From Blasia pusilla (lineage: Eukaryota > Marchantiophyta > Marchantiopsida > Blasiales), in assembly GCA_050084515.1 (NCBI GenBank), contig CM114272.1, positions 35,464,001 to 35,528,000 of the forward strand: a stretch of DNA of 64,000 nucleotides, read 5' to 3'. Numbering within the stretch: the stretch's first letter is position 1; the number at the start of each line of letters is the position of its first letter. This document shows positions 33,919 through 43,916 of this stretch, piece by piece. The position numbers and the translations under genes were made by a program. The notes beneath the pieces are model-generated. The model was not told the origin of the DNA. It saw only the letters and a list, made by a program, of their open reading frames with translations, and ran no database searches.

Positions 33919-35909
33919 TCAAGGACTTGGAGACATGCCATCCATAGGCCGCAATGCTGGAGTGCAGAACTCGGGTAAAGGTGTGGCCTGAAATTCGTCG
34001 GCACCAATCCCTTCAATACCGTCCTGCGAAGGTAAGACCAAAGGGTCTTCATGGCTTGTGCCCCGGTCCTTCAAAGTCCCATCTGCAGGGTTCTGAACAC
34101 ATTATAACATATCAACACAAGCACAATTACTGGAGATGGTCCGAAGACATACAATAAAAAAATGTCATGGAGAGAATTGAGTAGAATGCAAGACACCTGT
34201 TGTGAAGCCATCATCATCCTCCTCCTTCGGGCTTTTTCTTCTTTAGTCATGCCCTTGGGTGCTCTTTCCATGATTTGTGGATCCGCCTGCAAGACAACTT
34301 CATTGGGGGTATGCGAGTCTTCAATTGGGCCTTCATCACCTGGCCCATGACTATCCATGACCGGGCTAGATTCACCCAGTTCGACGTCAACTTCCGGGTT
34401 CAGTCGGCGGGATTTCCGAGATCCTACCGCACCCTTACCTCGCTTCTGCACCTTTTCACCACGCAGTTACGTGTCCGGCGCCACCGGTCTCTTCCGCATC
34501 TGAATCAAAACAAGATCCTCCTCACTGCCGACATGATCTCCCGCAATACCCTCCTCACCACCCTCACTTGGCGCCGCTCCTCCCCTCAGTATCACATGGC
34601 GCCCGGTACTATGCGTGGTGGGTTGGGGACTTGGGAGATGTGTATCACTACAGTCAGAGTCACTGGAATCTATGATTTCCACATCCAGGCCATCCTGCAC
34701 ATCTAGAAGTTGTTAGAGACAATGCGGAATTACAAGGGATACAATGGGAAATCATGAACTCACAACTCTTCAACAATTCATACTGAGAAATTTGCATGAA
34801 ATGAAGCAGCACTATACCCGGACAACCGCATCAGCAAGGGAGCAGCCGACTCCATCCACATACATGCGAGAGACTTTGTCCCTGAACTTGGCAAGAATGC
34901 TAGGTTTACTCTTCTCTTTCCAGATCTTGTAGTTAAACTTGAAGTGTGGGAGGTAGTACTCCTCACTGATGTACCATGCATGCCTTTGTGCTCGACGCAT
35001 TTCATCTAGAACATGCAAGGAATGTTCAACCTGATGCTGCCTGGTTTTGGCTCCAGCATCCCATCGATATGGTTCCTGTCTGTCCATGATCCACACCGCG
35101 GCTAGATGATGGAAAGCGGCCATGCATCTCCAGTAGGTGGAACGCTGAACTCTATCTACAGGGATAGTAGAAGGGAGAAGCCTGCGGCCCGACTCAATCC
35201 ATCCCCTCACAGTGGTGGTAGGGCACACAAGGGCACCCTCTAACTCCTCTCGGAGCTTCTCATACTCATGTATCCTAGCTAAGCCTGCCCATGAGGTATG
35301 TCCATGTTCTTATGTCCTATAGCCCTCAAAAGCAATCAAAAGATCTGGAAAAATGGGCATAGGTACAAACGGGCCTGCTGCCCGTTTGGAATGCTCCTTC
35401 GCTTTACTGAAGAGAGCAGCCTTCTTCTGTTTTCTTCGATGAGCCCAACGTTGCTGCACGGTGCCTCGCAGACGCAAGTTGGCTGCACATGGGGTAGCCT
35501 GGTTCCCTACACAAGGCGGAACATAAATTAATGAAGTTCGGCTATCATAAAGCACATACACCAAACATTGCTACCATCTCACTAACTGCGTATGAAAGTT
35601 CTAGTCCTACACCCTTACCATCATCTTCATCCTCCATGTCGCCTCGCGCTGTTGTGCCGCTTCCACCTTCTTCTTACCACTCGCCCTTGGTGTTCCAGGC
35701 ACCGGCCTCAACCAATGTGATGCAATGTGCGAGTTAAAAGTTTCTGGCCCACGAAAGTACTCGATGCACTTGGAGCATAGGCACACAAATTGCTTATGCT
35801 CCTTTGAGTAGCAATAATGAACCCACTCGACCGGGTCCCGCCAAAGAGAGGTTTGTGCGGCTGGTTTCTCTGGAGGACCTACACTCTTGCCCCTAAATGC
35901 AGCAAACAT
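33919..35909 (-). pseudogene. C2H2 zinc-finger protein gene inside the MULE
   Basis: I do not recognise the family. On the reverse strand several exon-like open blocks line up with splice-like borders. They are about 35909-35678; 35506 to about 35411; 35274-34818; 34694-34197; and 34092-33919. Exon 1 starts at an ATG. It contains a perfect C2H2 finger (CSKC, 12 residues, then H-3-H) at 35777-35715, preceded by DPVEWVHYCYSKEH. Exon 3 is helical with DRVQRSTYWRCMAAFHHLA and EEYYLPHFKFNYKIWKEKSK. Exon 4 is acidic then basic, with an NLS-like KRGKGAVGSRKSRR. It contains an in-frame TAA at 34467-34469, so this copy is broken. The last block ends PRPMDG-like text before a TGA. A DNA-binding accessory role in transposition, or a captured host gene, are both possible. 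Confidence 0.55.
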
Positions 35910-36573
35910 GTTTGCTGGTTGGGCTTCAACCTGGAGTGTATCCACAACGAGTTCTCACTCACATGCCTACGCACCAACATATACAAGCATAGCTGGAATT
36001 TAAAGCTGGAATTTAAAAACATACTTCTAAAAATGAAAGCAAAAAATGTAAGCTAGAATTCAGTATCTAGAATGTAGATACAAAATTCCTCTCGCATCCA
36101 TACCCCGAAACTCCTACCAAAATTTGTAGGATACATATCCTCAAATTCCATCCGAGGAAAATTCTAGGTTTTGGCTATAATACTTTAGCCAAAAACAGGA
36201 TTTTCCTGGTTTTGTCACCGGTTATACTATATCTGAAAAGTTGACAGAATGTCTACTTCATACAGACACACTAAGAATCTGTATGAACATCCCAAAGAAC
36301 CCGAATATGTAAATGTGTCAAGGCCACAAACATAAGAAAACCTACTTCTACCCTAAACCTAACATGGCTCACGCGGTCAAGGTCTTGAGGAGCCCCCACT
36401 ACCTGCCAAACACAAGACAACAAAGACTCGAATTGGTTAGCAGTGCCAACGGGGAACAACATACATGCATGAGGAATTCAGGTGTACCATGTAAATACCG
36501 TAATTGTAATCACGCAAAACTCCGTAAAACAAACAATTCCAGAAGGGTACCAAGAAAGGGTATGGAGAAATAC

Positions 36574-37322
36574 CCTGGGCTAAATTCAGAAGGGCCATGG
36601 AACTCAGTACTTCGGACAAATCTGAAATGTGCTCATTCCCAATCGGTGCTTTGTCATCCACATCAGTCTGGTCGATAAGGTAGATACTTTTAGGAGTAAC
36701 CCCGATAACCCAAGGAACAGGGTCCTTCTCCTTAGAGGTGGACACTCTCCTCTTTAACCGGATTGTACAAACAATCTTGGCAAGCATGTTCTGCTTTGGA
36801 TGCCCCCATCAAATGTTTAATGTCCTTAATTCTGATAACATTCATCTTACCTCCTGGTTTTCCACCACTAGAAATTCAGTCTGTCCCTTCTTCCGAAGTA
36901 AGAGTCTAACCATACATGGTCCCCACCAACCGGCCTTGGGTGAGAATGCAACATTAAATCCAGCATGTATTGTCTGCCTTCTAGACACTTATAAGTTTCC
37001 AACGAAACCCTAAGACAATCCACTCATCCAAATACATTCTGGAGTGAGGATGCAAGCGCTTGCACACAATATCAGCTAGAAAAATATCTGAACTAGAACT
37101 GCTATGTACTATGGGGCTGACCCATGTCTGAAGATTGCCCTGGTTCCCTGATAGAAGACCAGTCACGTTTTCAGGTTTGTTAACCTGAATTCCCAACAAC
37201 CGCAACCCCTTGGCATCTAAAAACATCGGTTGACCCGACATGGCCCTAATGTGTTGATCCTTTGTGGCTTTAAACCTACCTCCCCTACTGCCTCAAAAAC
37301 GTAACTGTCGATGGCGGACTTG
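36574..37322 (-). pseudogene. Exon-like block, captured gene fragment or 5' part of the MULE second gene
   Basis: Reverse-strand exons with good borders appear. One, ending at 37280, reads SAIDSYVFEAVGE. The next, near 37240-36990, includes MFLDAKGLRLLGIQVNKPE and MYLDEWIVLGF. The third, 36973-36851, has exactly 41 codons between AG and GTAAG borders (GFNVAFSPKAGWWGPCMVRL). The fourth, 36790-36574, includes KIVCTIRLKRRVS and PWVIGVTPKSIYLID. The third and fourth join in phase. The last part has the feel of a small beta-rich (PH/FERM-like) domain, but that is impression only. It lies upstream of, and on the same strand as, the C2H2 gene. Confidence 0.45.
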
Positions 37323-38047
37323 CAATGTTACTGATGACCTTCAACCCTACACAACACCAGAAAAAAGCGGAATTCAACAAGCTTATGAGAACCCTCGAAA
37401 TAAGACGAAATTCAAGAAGAATCATGTCAAAAAAATACTGCCCAGAGATGATGTTTCGTGGGATTGATCCATCGTCTCTTGAGGCTCGAGGCTCGATGCT
37501 CGATCATCAGCAAAGCAAAGCGTGCTGGCGGATGGAAAGAAGGAAGGGTAGCATCAATTACCTGCCGAATTCGTTTACCTGCTAGCAAATCAGAGTGACT
37601 TTAATGCTAGAATGGTAGGATAATTTATCTCCTAGCACATAAGAATGACTGACAAGAATGTCTAGGCAAATTCTGATTGCCTTTATTCTGAGCAGAAGCC
37701 TGTAGAATCCCAGTACACTCAAACATATCCATAACCAAACATAATCAGGCACATAGCAATTCCAACCACATTTGGATTGAAAACAACAAAAGGTGGTAGC
37801 TATACCTCGCTCCAGACACACTTGGATTTAGAGGTTGGATTAATCAACTGCGCACACATAAGCACGCTTGAGAAAGGACTTGAAGTTAATAGCAGCCTAT
37901 GCCTTTACCCTGCATTATCTTCCAAACGAGTCTTGATTGAGCTTTAACATTTTATGATGACACTTGCCATCACAAGCAAATCAGAATGACTAAGCAAGTG
38001 ACTTCCACAGATACAAAGGATGCACCATGCCTAAATATATATAAGCT
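37323..38047. other. MULE internal region without recognisable content
   Basis: Short unsupported frames only. It might hold further 5' exons or the promoter of the - strand gene. Confidence 0.3.
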
Positions 38048-38561
38048 TTGAATCAACTGCCCACACGTAAGCACGAACGGGAGCAGAGAGAGAGAGGAAG
38101 CCGAGCAGGGGTGGGCGAACGACACCGGAGAGAGCACTCACCAGAGGTAAGTGAACGAAGGACAGCCGAGCAGCCGAGCTTTTCTCTCATAACACTCTCC
38201 TTCACAAACACTTCCTATTCTATATATCTCACCCTAGCAAAAATCTTCAGAGTTTACTCACCATCTTCTTTGAATCCTGAAGTTAGTCACTGGGACATAT
38301 TCTATCAAAATACATCACTTTTACTGTTACAACCACCCCCTGGTCTCACCACTTCTAGATTCATTCCTCATCGACTCCATGCTTTTAGGAACATGCTTGA
38401 AAAACTGCTAGTTATCATGCTTTTAACCTTCACACTTCCTGGCGCTTCTAGTTAATCCATCCAATATGTAGTTTGTGATTGACAACGAGATGGATGAAGT
38501 GTTTTTTTCTACTTCAGAAACTTCAATTTGCATATACTTAATCTGCAACACAAGTTATCCA
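38048..38561. other. MULE right arm, first Arg-rich repeat unit and spacer
   Basis: At 38069-38165 a + frame reads GERHRREHSPEVSERR, a diverged copy of the module at 39250-39346 and 39635-39731. The rest, to 38561, is spacer without recognisable content. Confidence 0.5.
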
Positions 38562-38721
38562 TTGGGAAATTACACCCATAGAACATCATTTGCGCACCAT
38601 AGGACACTCCCGGTATTGACAGTCTAAATCTCCTGGCTGACACGGTGATGGGGGTCCGCGGCTATCTGTGGCTTTTAGGGGCAGACGGGTGAGTTTCAAA
38701 ATCCAAGGTATCATGTGCATG
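38562..38721 (+). repeat. Direct repeat, copy 1 (160 bp)
   Basis: This copy is about 94% identical by eye to 38961-39120, offset exactly 399 bp. Shared words include TGGCTGACACGGTGATGGGG and GTCCGCGGCTATCTGTGGCT. The two copies lie in the right arm of the MULE. Confidence 0.9.
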
Positions 38722-38869
38722 ATACCTAGGGTTTTTAGAGACGATAGATGTTAGACCTCTTCCCGCAAGAAGACGCGAGAATATCCGTGCTCTTGAGGAC
38801 AGTTCAGTTCATTTTTTGGTTTGCTAATTCTTAAAGAGTATGGTGTAGTGAACAGCGGACTATGTCCTT

Positions 38870-38905
38870 TTCTCTTTCTTTCTTTCTTCTTTCTTTCTTC
38901 TCTCT
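38870..38905 (+). repeat. CTTT-rich microsatellite
   Basis: An irregular CTTTCTTTCTT tract between the two 160-bp direct repeats. Confidence 0.7.
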
Positions 38906-38960
38906 TACTCGGAAGTGCAAACTCCTCCGGGCGTCGGTTCTACAAAATGATTCATTCATT

Positions 38961-39120
38961 TTGGGAAATTACACCCATAGAACATCGTTTTCGCACCATA
39001 AGACACTCCCGGTATTGACATTCTAAATGTCCTGGCTGACACGGTGATGGGGGTCCGCGGCTATCTGTGGCTTTCAGGGGCAGACGGGCGAGTTTCAAAA
39101 CCCTAGGTATCATGTGCATG
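38961..39120 (+). repeat. Direct repeat, copy 2 (160 bp)
   Basis: Second copy of 38562-38721, immediately followed by the next repeat family. The duplication therefore covers part of the right arm. Confidence 0.9.
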
Positions 39121-39130
39121 TGCATGTCAG

Positions 39131-39346
39131 ATTTTAAGGTAAATCAGGATATACACTCTTATCGGGGACGGGCCGACGACGTGAATCAGGATATACACTC
39201 TCTTGATTCAGGAGGGCCAAATGAGGATATACACATGACTAAAGGAAGAACGAGAGCAGAGAGAGAGGAATTCAATGCAAAGGTGGGCGAACGACAACGG
39301 AGAGAGCACTCACCACCTGAGGTAGTTGAACGAAGGAGAGCCGGAG
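39131..39346 (+). repeat. Arg/Glu-rich coding-like direct repeat, copy 1
   Basis: About 216 bp, repeated at 39515-39731 with few differences. The + frame reads VNQDIHSYRGRA, DIHMTKGRTRAEREEF and GERQRREHSPPEVVERRRAG. The frame is open from about 39067 to 39576. Either a low-complexity protein was encoded here or the subterminal repeats simply lack stops. Confidence 0.8.
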
Positions 39347-39514
39347 CAGACGAGCATCAGGAATTCAGCATTGCAGACGATGAGCATCACGAGCATCAAA
39401 ACATCAGCCGAGCAGACGAGCCTCATCAGGAATACAGCCGAGCAGACGAGCATCAGCACCGAGCAAGATCCGGAAGAACGAGAACACCTTCTCCTCGGTC
39501 CTATCCTATGTCAA

Positions 39515-39731
39515 ATTTTAAGGTAAATCAGGATATACACTCTTATCGGGGACGGGCCGAGGACGGTGAATCATGATATACACTCTCCTGATTCAGGAGG
39601 GCCAAATAAGGATATACACATGACTAAAGGAAGAACGAGAGCAGAGAGAGAGGAATTCAATGCAGAGGTGGGCGAACGACAGCGGAGAGAGCACTCACCA
39701 CCTGAGGTAGTTGAACGAAGGAGAGCCGGAG
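39515..39731 (+). repeat. Arg/Glu-rich coding-like direct repeat, copy 2
   Basis: Copy of 39131-39346 with one extra G that shifts the frame. Reading continues in the next frame to 39979 with poly-charged text (REHSPPEVVERRRAG, RTRSRSGRTRTPSRTRAS). Confidence 0.8.
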
Positions 39732-39959
39732 TTCAGGAATTCAACATTGCAGACGAGCATCACGAATTCAGCCGAGCAGCACAACAGCCCAGCAGCCAAG
39801 CAGCCGAGCAGATGAGCATCAGGAATACAGCCGAGCAGCCGAGCAGACGAGCCTCATCAGGAATACAGCCGAGCAGACGAGCATCAGCTCCGATCAAGAT
39901 CCGGAAGAATGAGAACACCGTAAGAACAAGATCAAGATCCGGAAGAACGAGAACACCGT

Positions 39960-40135
39960 CAAGAACAAGAGCGAGTTGAGCTGCGAGCGAGTCGAACAGG
40001 AGCGAGTCGAGCTGCGAGCAAGTCGAGCTCGAGCAAGTCGAGTCGAGCTGTGAGTCGAGCTGCGAGCGAGTGGAGCTGCAAGCGAGTCAAACGAGCGAGT
40101 CAAGGTGCGAGCGAGTCGCGCGAGAGGAGAACGAG
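39960..40135 (+). repeat. GAGCGAGTCGAGCTGC low-complexity tract
   Basis: Irregular repeats of GAGTCGAGCTGCGAGC words fill the segment just inside the right terminal repeat. A weaker relative (GATTACGAGC) lies inside the left terminal repeat. Subterminal repeats of this kind often bind transposase in DNA transposons. Confidence 0.7.
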
Positions 40136-40264
40136 AGCGAGTCGAGAACGACCGCCCTAACGCCGTCCATAGACCGCCTTTAACGCTGCCAAGAACGGAC
40201 GCCGCCCATCCTCCCCGCCTCCTCGCTTTTCCGCCCCGCCTCTCCCACCGCCTGGCAGCTGGCC

Positions 40265-40413
40265 GTCTGCCTCTCGAAGGTGTCCGTCGCGACCTAACGT
40301 CCTCCGTCGCGACCTCTCCATCCCGGGGCTCCCGAACTTGAAATGTGGTCCGACCCAGCTCGGGGTAGGCGCTACCCTACCGGCATTGATTGCCTTCCGG
40401 GACGAACTATGGC
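40265..40413 (-). repeat. MULE right terminal inverted repeat
   Basis: The reverse complement matches 28022-28172. The strongest part is 40297-40413, about 85% by eye. Internally the words TCCGTCGCGACCT occur twice, a short duplication within this copy. Confidence 0.8.
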
Positions 40414-41763
40414 CTTCGTCGAGATCGGCATCCTTGCTACCGGCGACTTTATTGATCGTTTCTTGAAAGGATTGGCATATCCCGGATCTTTCCTTCCAAC
40501 GAATCAACTATGTGTTGTGATCCAATCCTCTTTCGAGCCAAACACCGCCTCAAAACGCGATGCTCACCTAGGCAATAACTTGCTCCTGAGATTTTGGGTT
40601 TCTAACTTTCTAGTCCGATATTAGGCCTCATAATATTCGTCCGAGTGTACCCATTCGAGAGTGCCCTATTCATTTTACAAATTTCTCTTTTATTGACACT
40701 TGGCATTTTCAACCAATGGGATAGTTCGCCTTACGATCCAATAGATTATTTGGAACTGATTTGAATGGCAAAGGTAATATAAACCCTAGTTATACTATTA
40801 TGGGCGAATGTGATCTCCTCGAGACTTAAGCTTGAAGCTCCGTTTGAAGTGCTCCTCCAAGATCGACTTCAGTTCCAGCACCTCCGGAGCTACTCCCGTC
40901 CCTTGCTATCTCAACCCTGCAACCATTCTCAACAAAGGTGCACAACGAGACGAAGTACGACGGAAACCAGAATCACAACAAAGAATTCCACATAAGGGAA
41001 GGAAAAGAGTGTATCAAAGGTCACATCATCGAAAAAGCATTACGGTCTCCCATTTCTCTAGAGGATTTGGAGCTAGGAAGACCAGAGTTTGGAGATCAAA
41101 AGTAGCATAGCGACCAACAGACATGTAAAGCTTACTTAATGAACGCCACTTGGGGATGAAAGTTGTGAGATGACATGTGTGTATTTATGTTAACACTCGG
41201 CCTCTCCCCTCTCTAATAAAACTCAACTTGAGTACTCTTGACTATGCACCAATCAAGTATAAATGTCTTGGACAGACATTACCCTACTTGCGCACGTAGA
41301 TGCAACCCGCAACACACTCGAAGCCCAATCTCTCATGTTGGAGGATCGTGATGGAGTTGCTTGGAAGGACCATGTGCGTAATTGTGCGCCATGTCATCTT
41401 CCAAATGTGGATGGTACTGTTGACCTAAGCTTAGCCATGATACGTGCTAGCTTGAGGTGCATGTTGTGTGGGTTGCTGGTAACGCAGCCCGTACCGGTGT
41501 TCTAGGGGTTGGCAGATGATGTGTTAGACTCCACGTATGAATGTTGTTCCTAGTGGAAGGTGGGTTTGTCCTCGATGTACTTAGAAGGGGTAGATGACTT
41601 AATCTTTGCATGATATGGATTACAGATGTGCGACTAACGATGGGGCAACCTAGCATCCGACCTTCTGATTCATGCACCCACGAAGGTGTATAGCATGTAG
41701 TAGATGTATAGGGCTACTTGGGAGTTAGAGGGACCTAACTACCAGTTAGGGGGGCAACTTGTG

Positions 41764-41864
41764 GTACACTTGTGTTTGTGGATGCTCTTGTCTATGTTAT
41801 GTATGTATGTGAGTATGGTATGTCACCATGTGTATGTTGTATGACGATGTGAATTCGCACGACA
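41764..41864 (+). repeat. Direct repeat copy 1 (about 100 bp)
   Basis: Matches 42241-42340 at about 90% by eye, offset 477 bp. Shared words include GTACACTTGTGTTTGTGGAT, GTGAGTATGGTATGTCA and TTCGCACGACA. Coding is not evident. Confidence 0.85.
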
Positions 41865-42240
41865 ACTGTCATGACCATACGGATTATGTCGTAGAGTATA
41901 GTGTACTAATAGAGGCCATACCTTATGTAGGGCCGTAGTGTCTAGGTAGAGATGCGGTTTCATACATAGGGTTGGGGGTTACTCTGTTGAGGGTGACTTT
42001 TCCAGTAGGGCCTGCTCTTAGGTTGGAGGATATAGTGTGGAGTGCACTCAAAGAACAGTTAGTTCTTTGAGTTGAGCTTGTTGCGTTGGGAGTTAGCCTT
42101 GGTAGTAAGTAGAGCTCTTGGCTATGGTGATTCCCGCAAGCTTCGACCTGGATTCTCCCATCGTGGAGTGGGTTTGGCTCCATTGTATGTGATTCTATAC
42201 GTGTTTTATGGCATTAGGTCTTTCACGGATTTCAGATGTA

Positions 42241-42340
42241 GTACACTTGTGTTTGTGGATGCTCTCGTCTATGTTATGTATATATGTGAGTATGGTATGT
42301 CAGCGATGTATGTTGTATGATGATGTGGATTCGCACGACA
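42241..42340 (+). repeat. Direct repeat copy 2 (about 100 bp)
   Basis: Second copy of 41764-41864. The intervening 376 bp is single-copy here, so a small element or a segmental duplication with later loss is possible. Confidence 0.85.
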
Positions 42341-43818
42341 TGTCCTATAAATCTTTATTGTAAGTGAGAAAGTGCATACTTGGCCTTACGTTCATTTGAT
42401 ACTCTTTGTTGTGAAATAATGAGTTGTGATCTTACTCAAGGCTGATATTTATTATTGTTTAGTGACCTAAAATTCATTGAGTAGAAAATCACACTAAAGT
42501 GTTGATGCTTTTATCATCTTCCTTGATCACTCAACACATTGGAGCTTGATTTCTTAGTGATATCTCATGTAGTTTGAAAGGAAAATCTTCTAGTAATGCA
42601 AATACTTTCACTTGAGCATGGCAAGAATTATGAGTGTAAACTACATAATAATTTTATCCATAGAATTTAAGTAAGACCTCCCATCCCAAAAAATTATTTA
42701 CAATTATTATCCGATGTTGCCGTAGGTTCCTTCTTATCTTTCAAATTGCCATACCTTCTCCGTGATTGCCAAAACAGAGTTTCCTTAAGCCCTAACCTAC
42801 CATGCAGCTCTCCTCAAACGCCACCAAATAGGGTCGCAACAAAAATGACTACAACAAGGAAAAATACTACCACTAAGGTTCTCATGGCGGTGCCTATTGG
42901 CCCCACAGATCTTCTCGCCACGAAGTCTCCCCATTCTCACAGAAGAGTACCCGAATCTAATACTACATGGTCTGATAGAGTAAGCAATGTCTGCATGGAT
43001 GAGTGCCAATGCCTTCCTGAAAGTGGGAGAAGAATCCTCGCCAACAATATAACCATTCACATCATGGAAAATGTGAAAGGTAAGAATTCTGGCGACCCCC
43101 ATAATCAACCAATAGATGATCGCATAGCGATCCTTATATTGACACACAAATCAGACAAGGTGACATACAAATGACACGCTTTTGCTTGAAAACTCCAATT
43201 CTCAACACGTTCATGCCAATATCAATACCAATAATAGCGAGCATGAAGTCCACATATAATCACTTGAAGTTCACTCGACAAACTTATGATTCGTTGAACC
43301 AGAGTAGGCATTCTTGGTCTACCTTGCAAGTGAGCATGGAGTTGAATAGGTAGATGATTATGATGCTCCTCTATAGAAGTGGATTTCCCTTACTGTGGAG
43401 GCCTACTTCCCTTGCGCACAAGAGAACTTGGATTCATCCTTCAATAGAAAACCAATAGCTTATTGTAGAATACCTTTGTCGTCTGTGCAGTCAAGCGGAT
43501 ACATTATGTATGTGTCTCAACTCTCACTTTGTGTTCACGAATTGGAATGATCTTTGAGAGACAATGGAATATTGGATTAGACTCTTAAAATGGCCCAGTC
43601 AACACTCACTCTTTGAGGGAAATAGCCTCCTCCACAAAATGACGACCTTCTTCTCTTCTATCCCTCCCTCCACTCACTGCCCATTGACACAGTCCAACCT
43701 GAATCAATGGTCATAAGGCTACGATATGATAGTTGATATGTTAAGTCATACACTTGGCCTTGCCTACACTCACAATATATAAGAATCCCTCTCCTCTCAT
43801 ATGCTACAATAGACACAA

Positions 43819-43916
43819 CTCCATAAGTCTCACATCTGACTGAATTGGAACGATACACAGAAGATTAGCACGACCATGTGCAAGGATAGGACGTAGATAC
43901 TTAGAAATAAGCGTAA
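43819..43916 (+). ncRNA. U6 snRNA-like sequence, probably a pseudogene
   Basis: About 98 bp aligns over its length with plant U6 spliceosomal RNA. The core reads AATTGGAACGATACACAGAA then GATTAGCA, followed by TGTGCAAGGAT and a GAAAT tail. In functional U6 the ACAGAGA box pairs with the 5' splice site and the AGC triad is catalytic. Here the AGC is kept, but the box reads ACACAGA and the 5' stem is poorly paired. A TATATAAG lies near 43775, roughly 45 bp upstream rather than the usual 25-30. No T-run terminator follows the 3' end. These defects point to a retroposed or decayed copy. Confidence 0.7.

Larger units (their letters stand above)
28022..40413. mobile_element. Mutator-like DNA transposon (MULE), about 12.4 kb, decayed
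   Basis: It is bounded by inverted repeats at 28022-28172 and 40265-40413. It encloses a MULE transposase relic on the + strand (29068-32001). Convergent to it, on the - strand, are a C2H2 zinc-finger gene relic (33919-35909) and an exon-like block (36574-37322). The subterminal right side is filled with direct repeats, repeated Arg-rich frames and a GAGCGAGTCGAGCTGC-type low-complexity tract. Convergent transcription of a transposase and a second gene resembles the layout of maize MuDR (mudrA/mudrB), but I see no homology of the second gene to mudrB. I could not identify a convincing 9-bp target duplication, so the exact ends may be off by tens of bases. The transposase has stops and frameshifts, so the element is not autonomous now. 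Confidence 0.75.
40414..43818. other. Intergenic DNA right of the MULE
   Basis: No recognised gene. A pair of direct repeats lies at 41764-41864 and 42241-42340. Open frames at 41263-41505 and 42746-43174 show no family signature. Confidence 0.35.

Noticed and set aside
41764-42340. Direct repeats read as LTRs of a small element
   Set aside because: No TG..CA termini, primer-binding site or target duplication could be identified.
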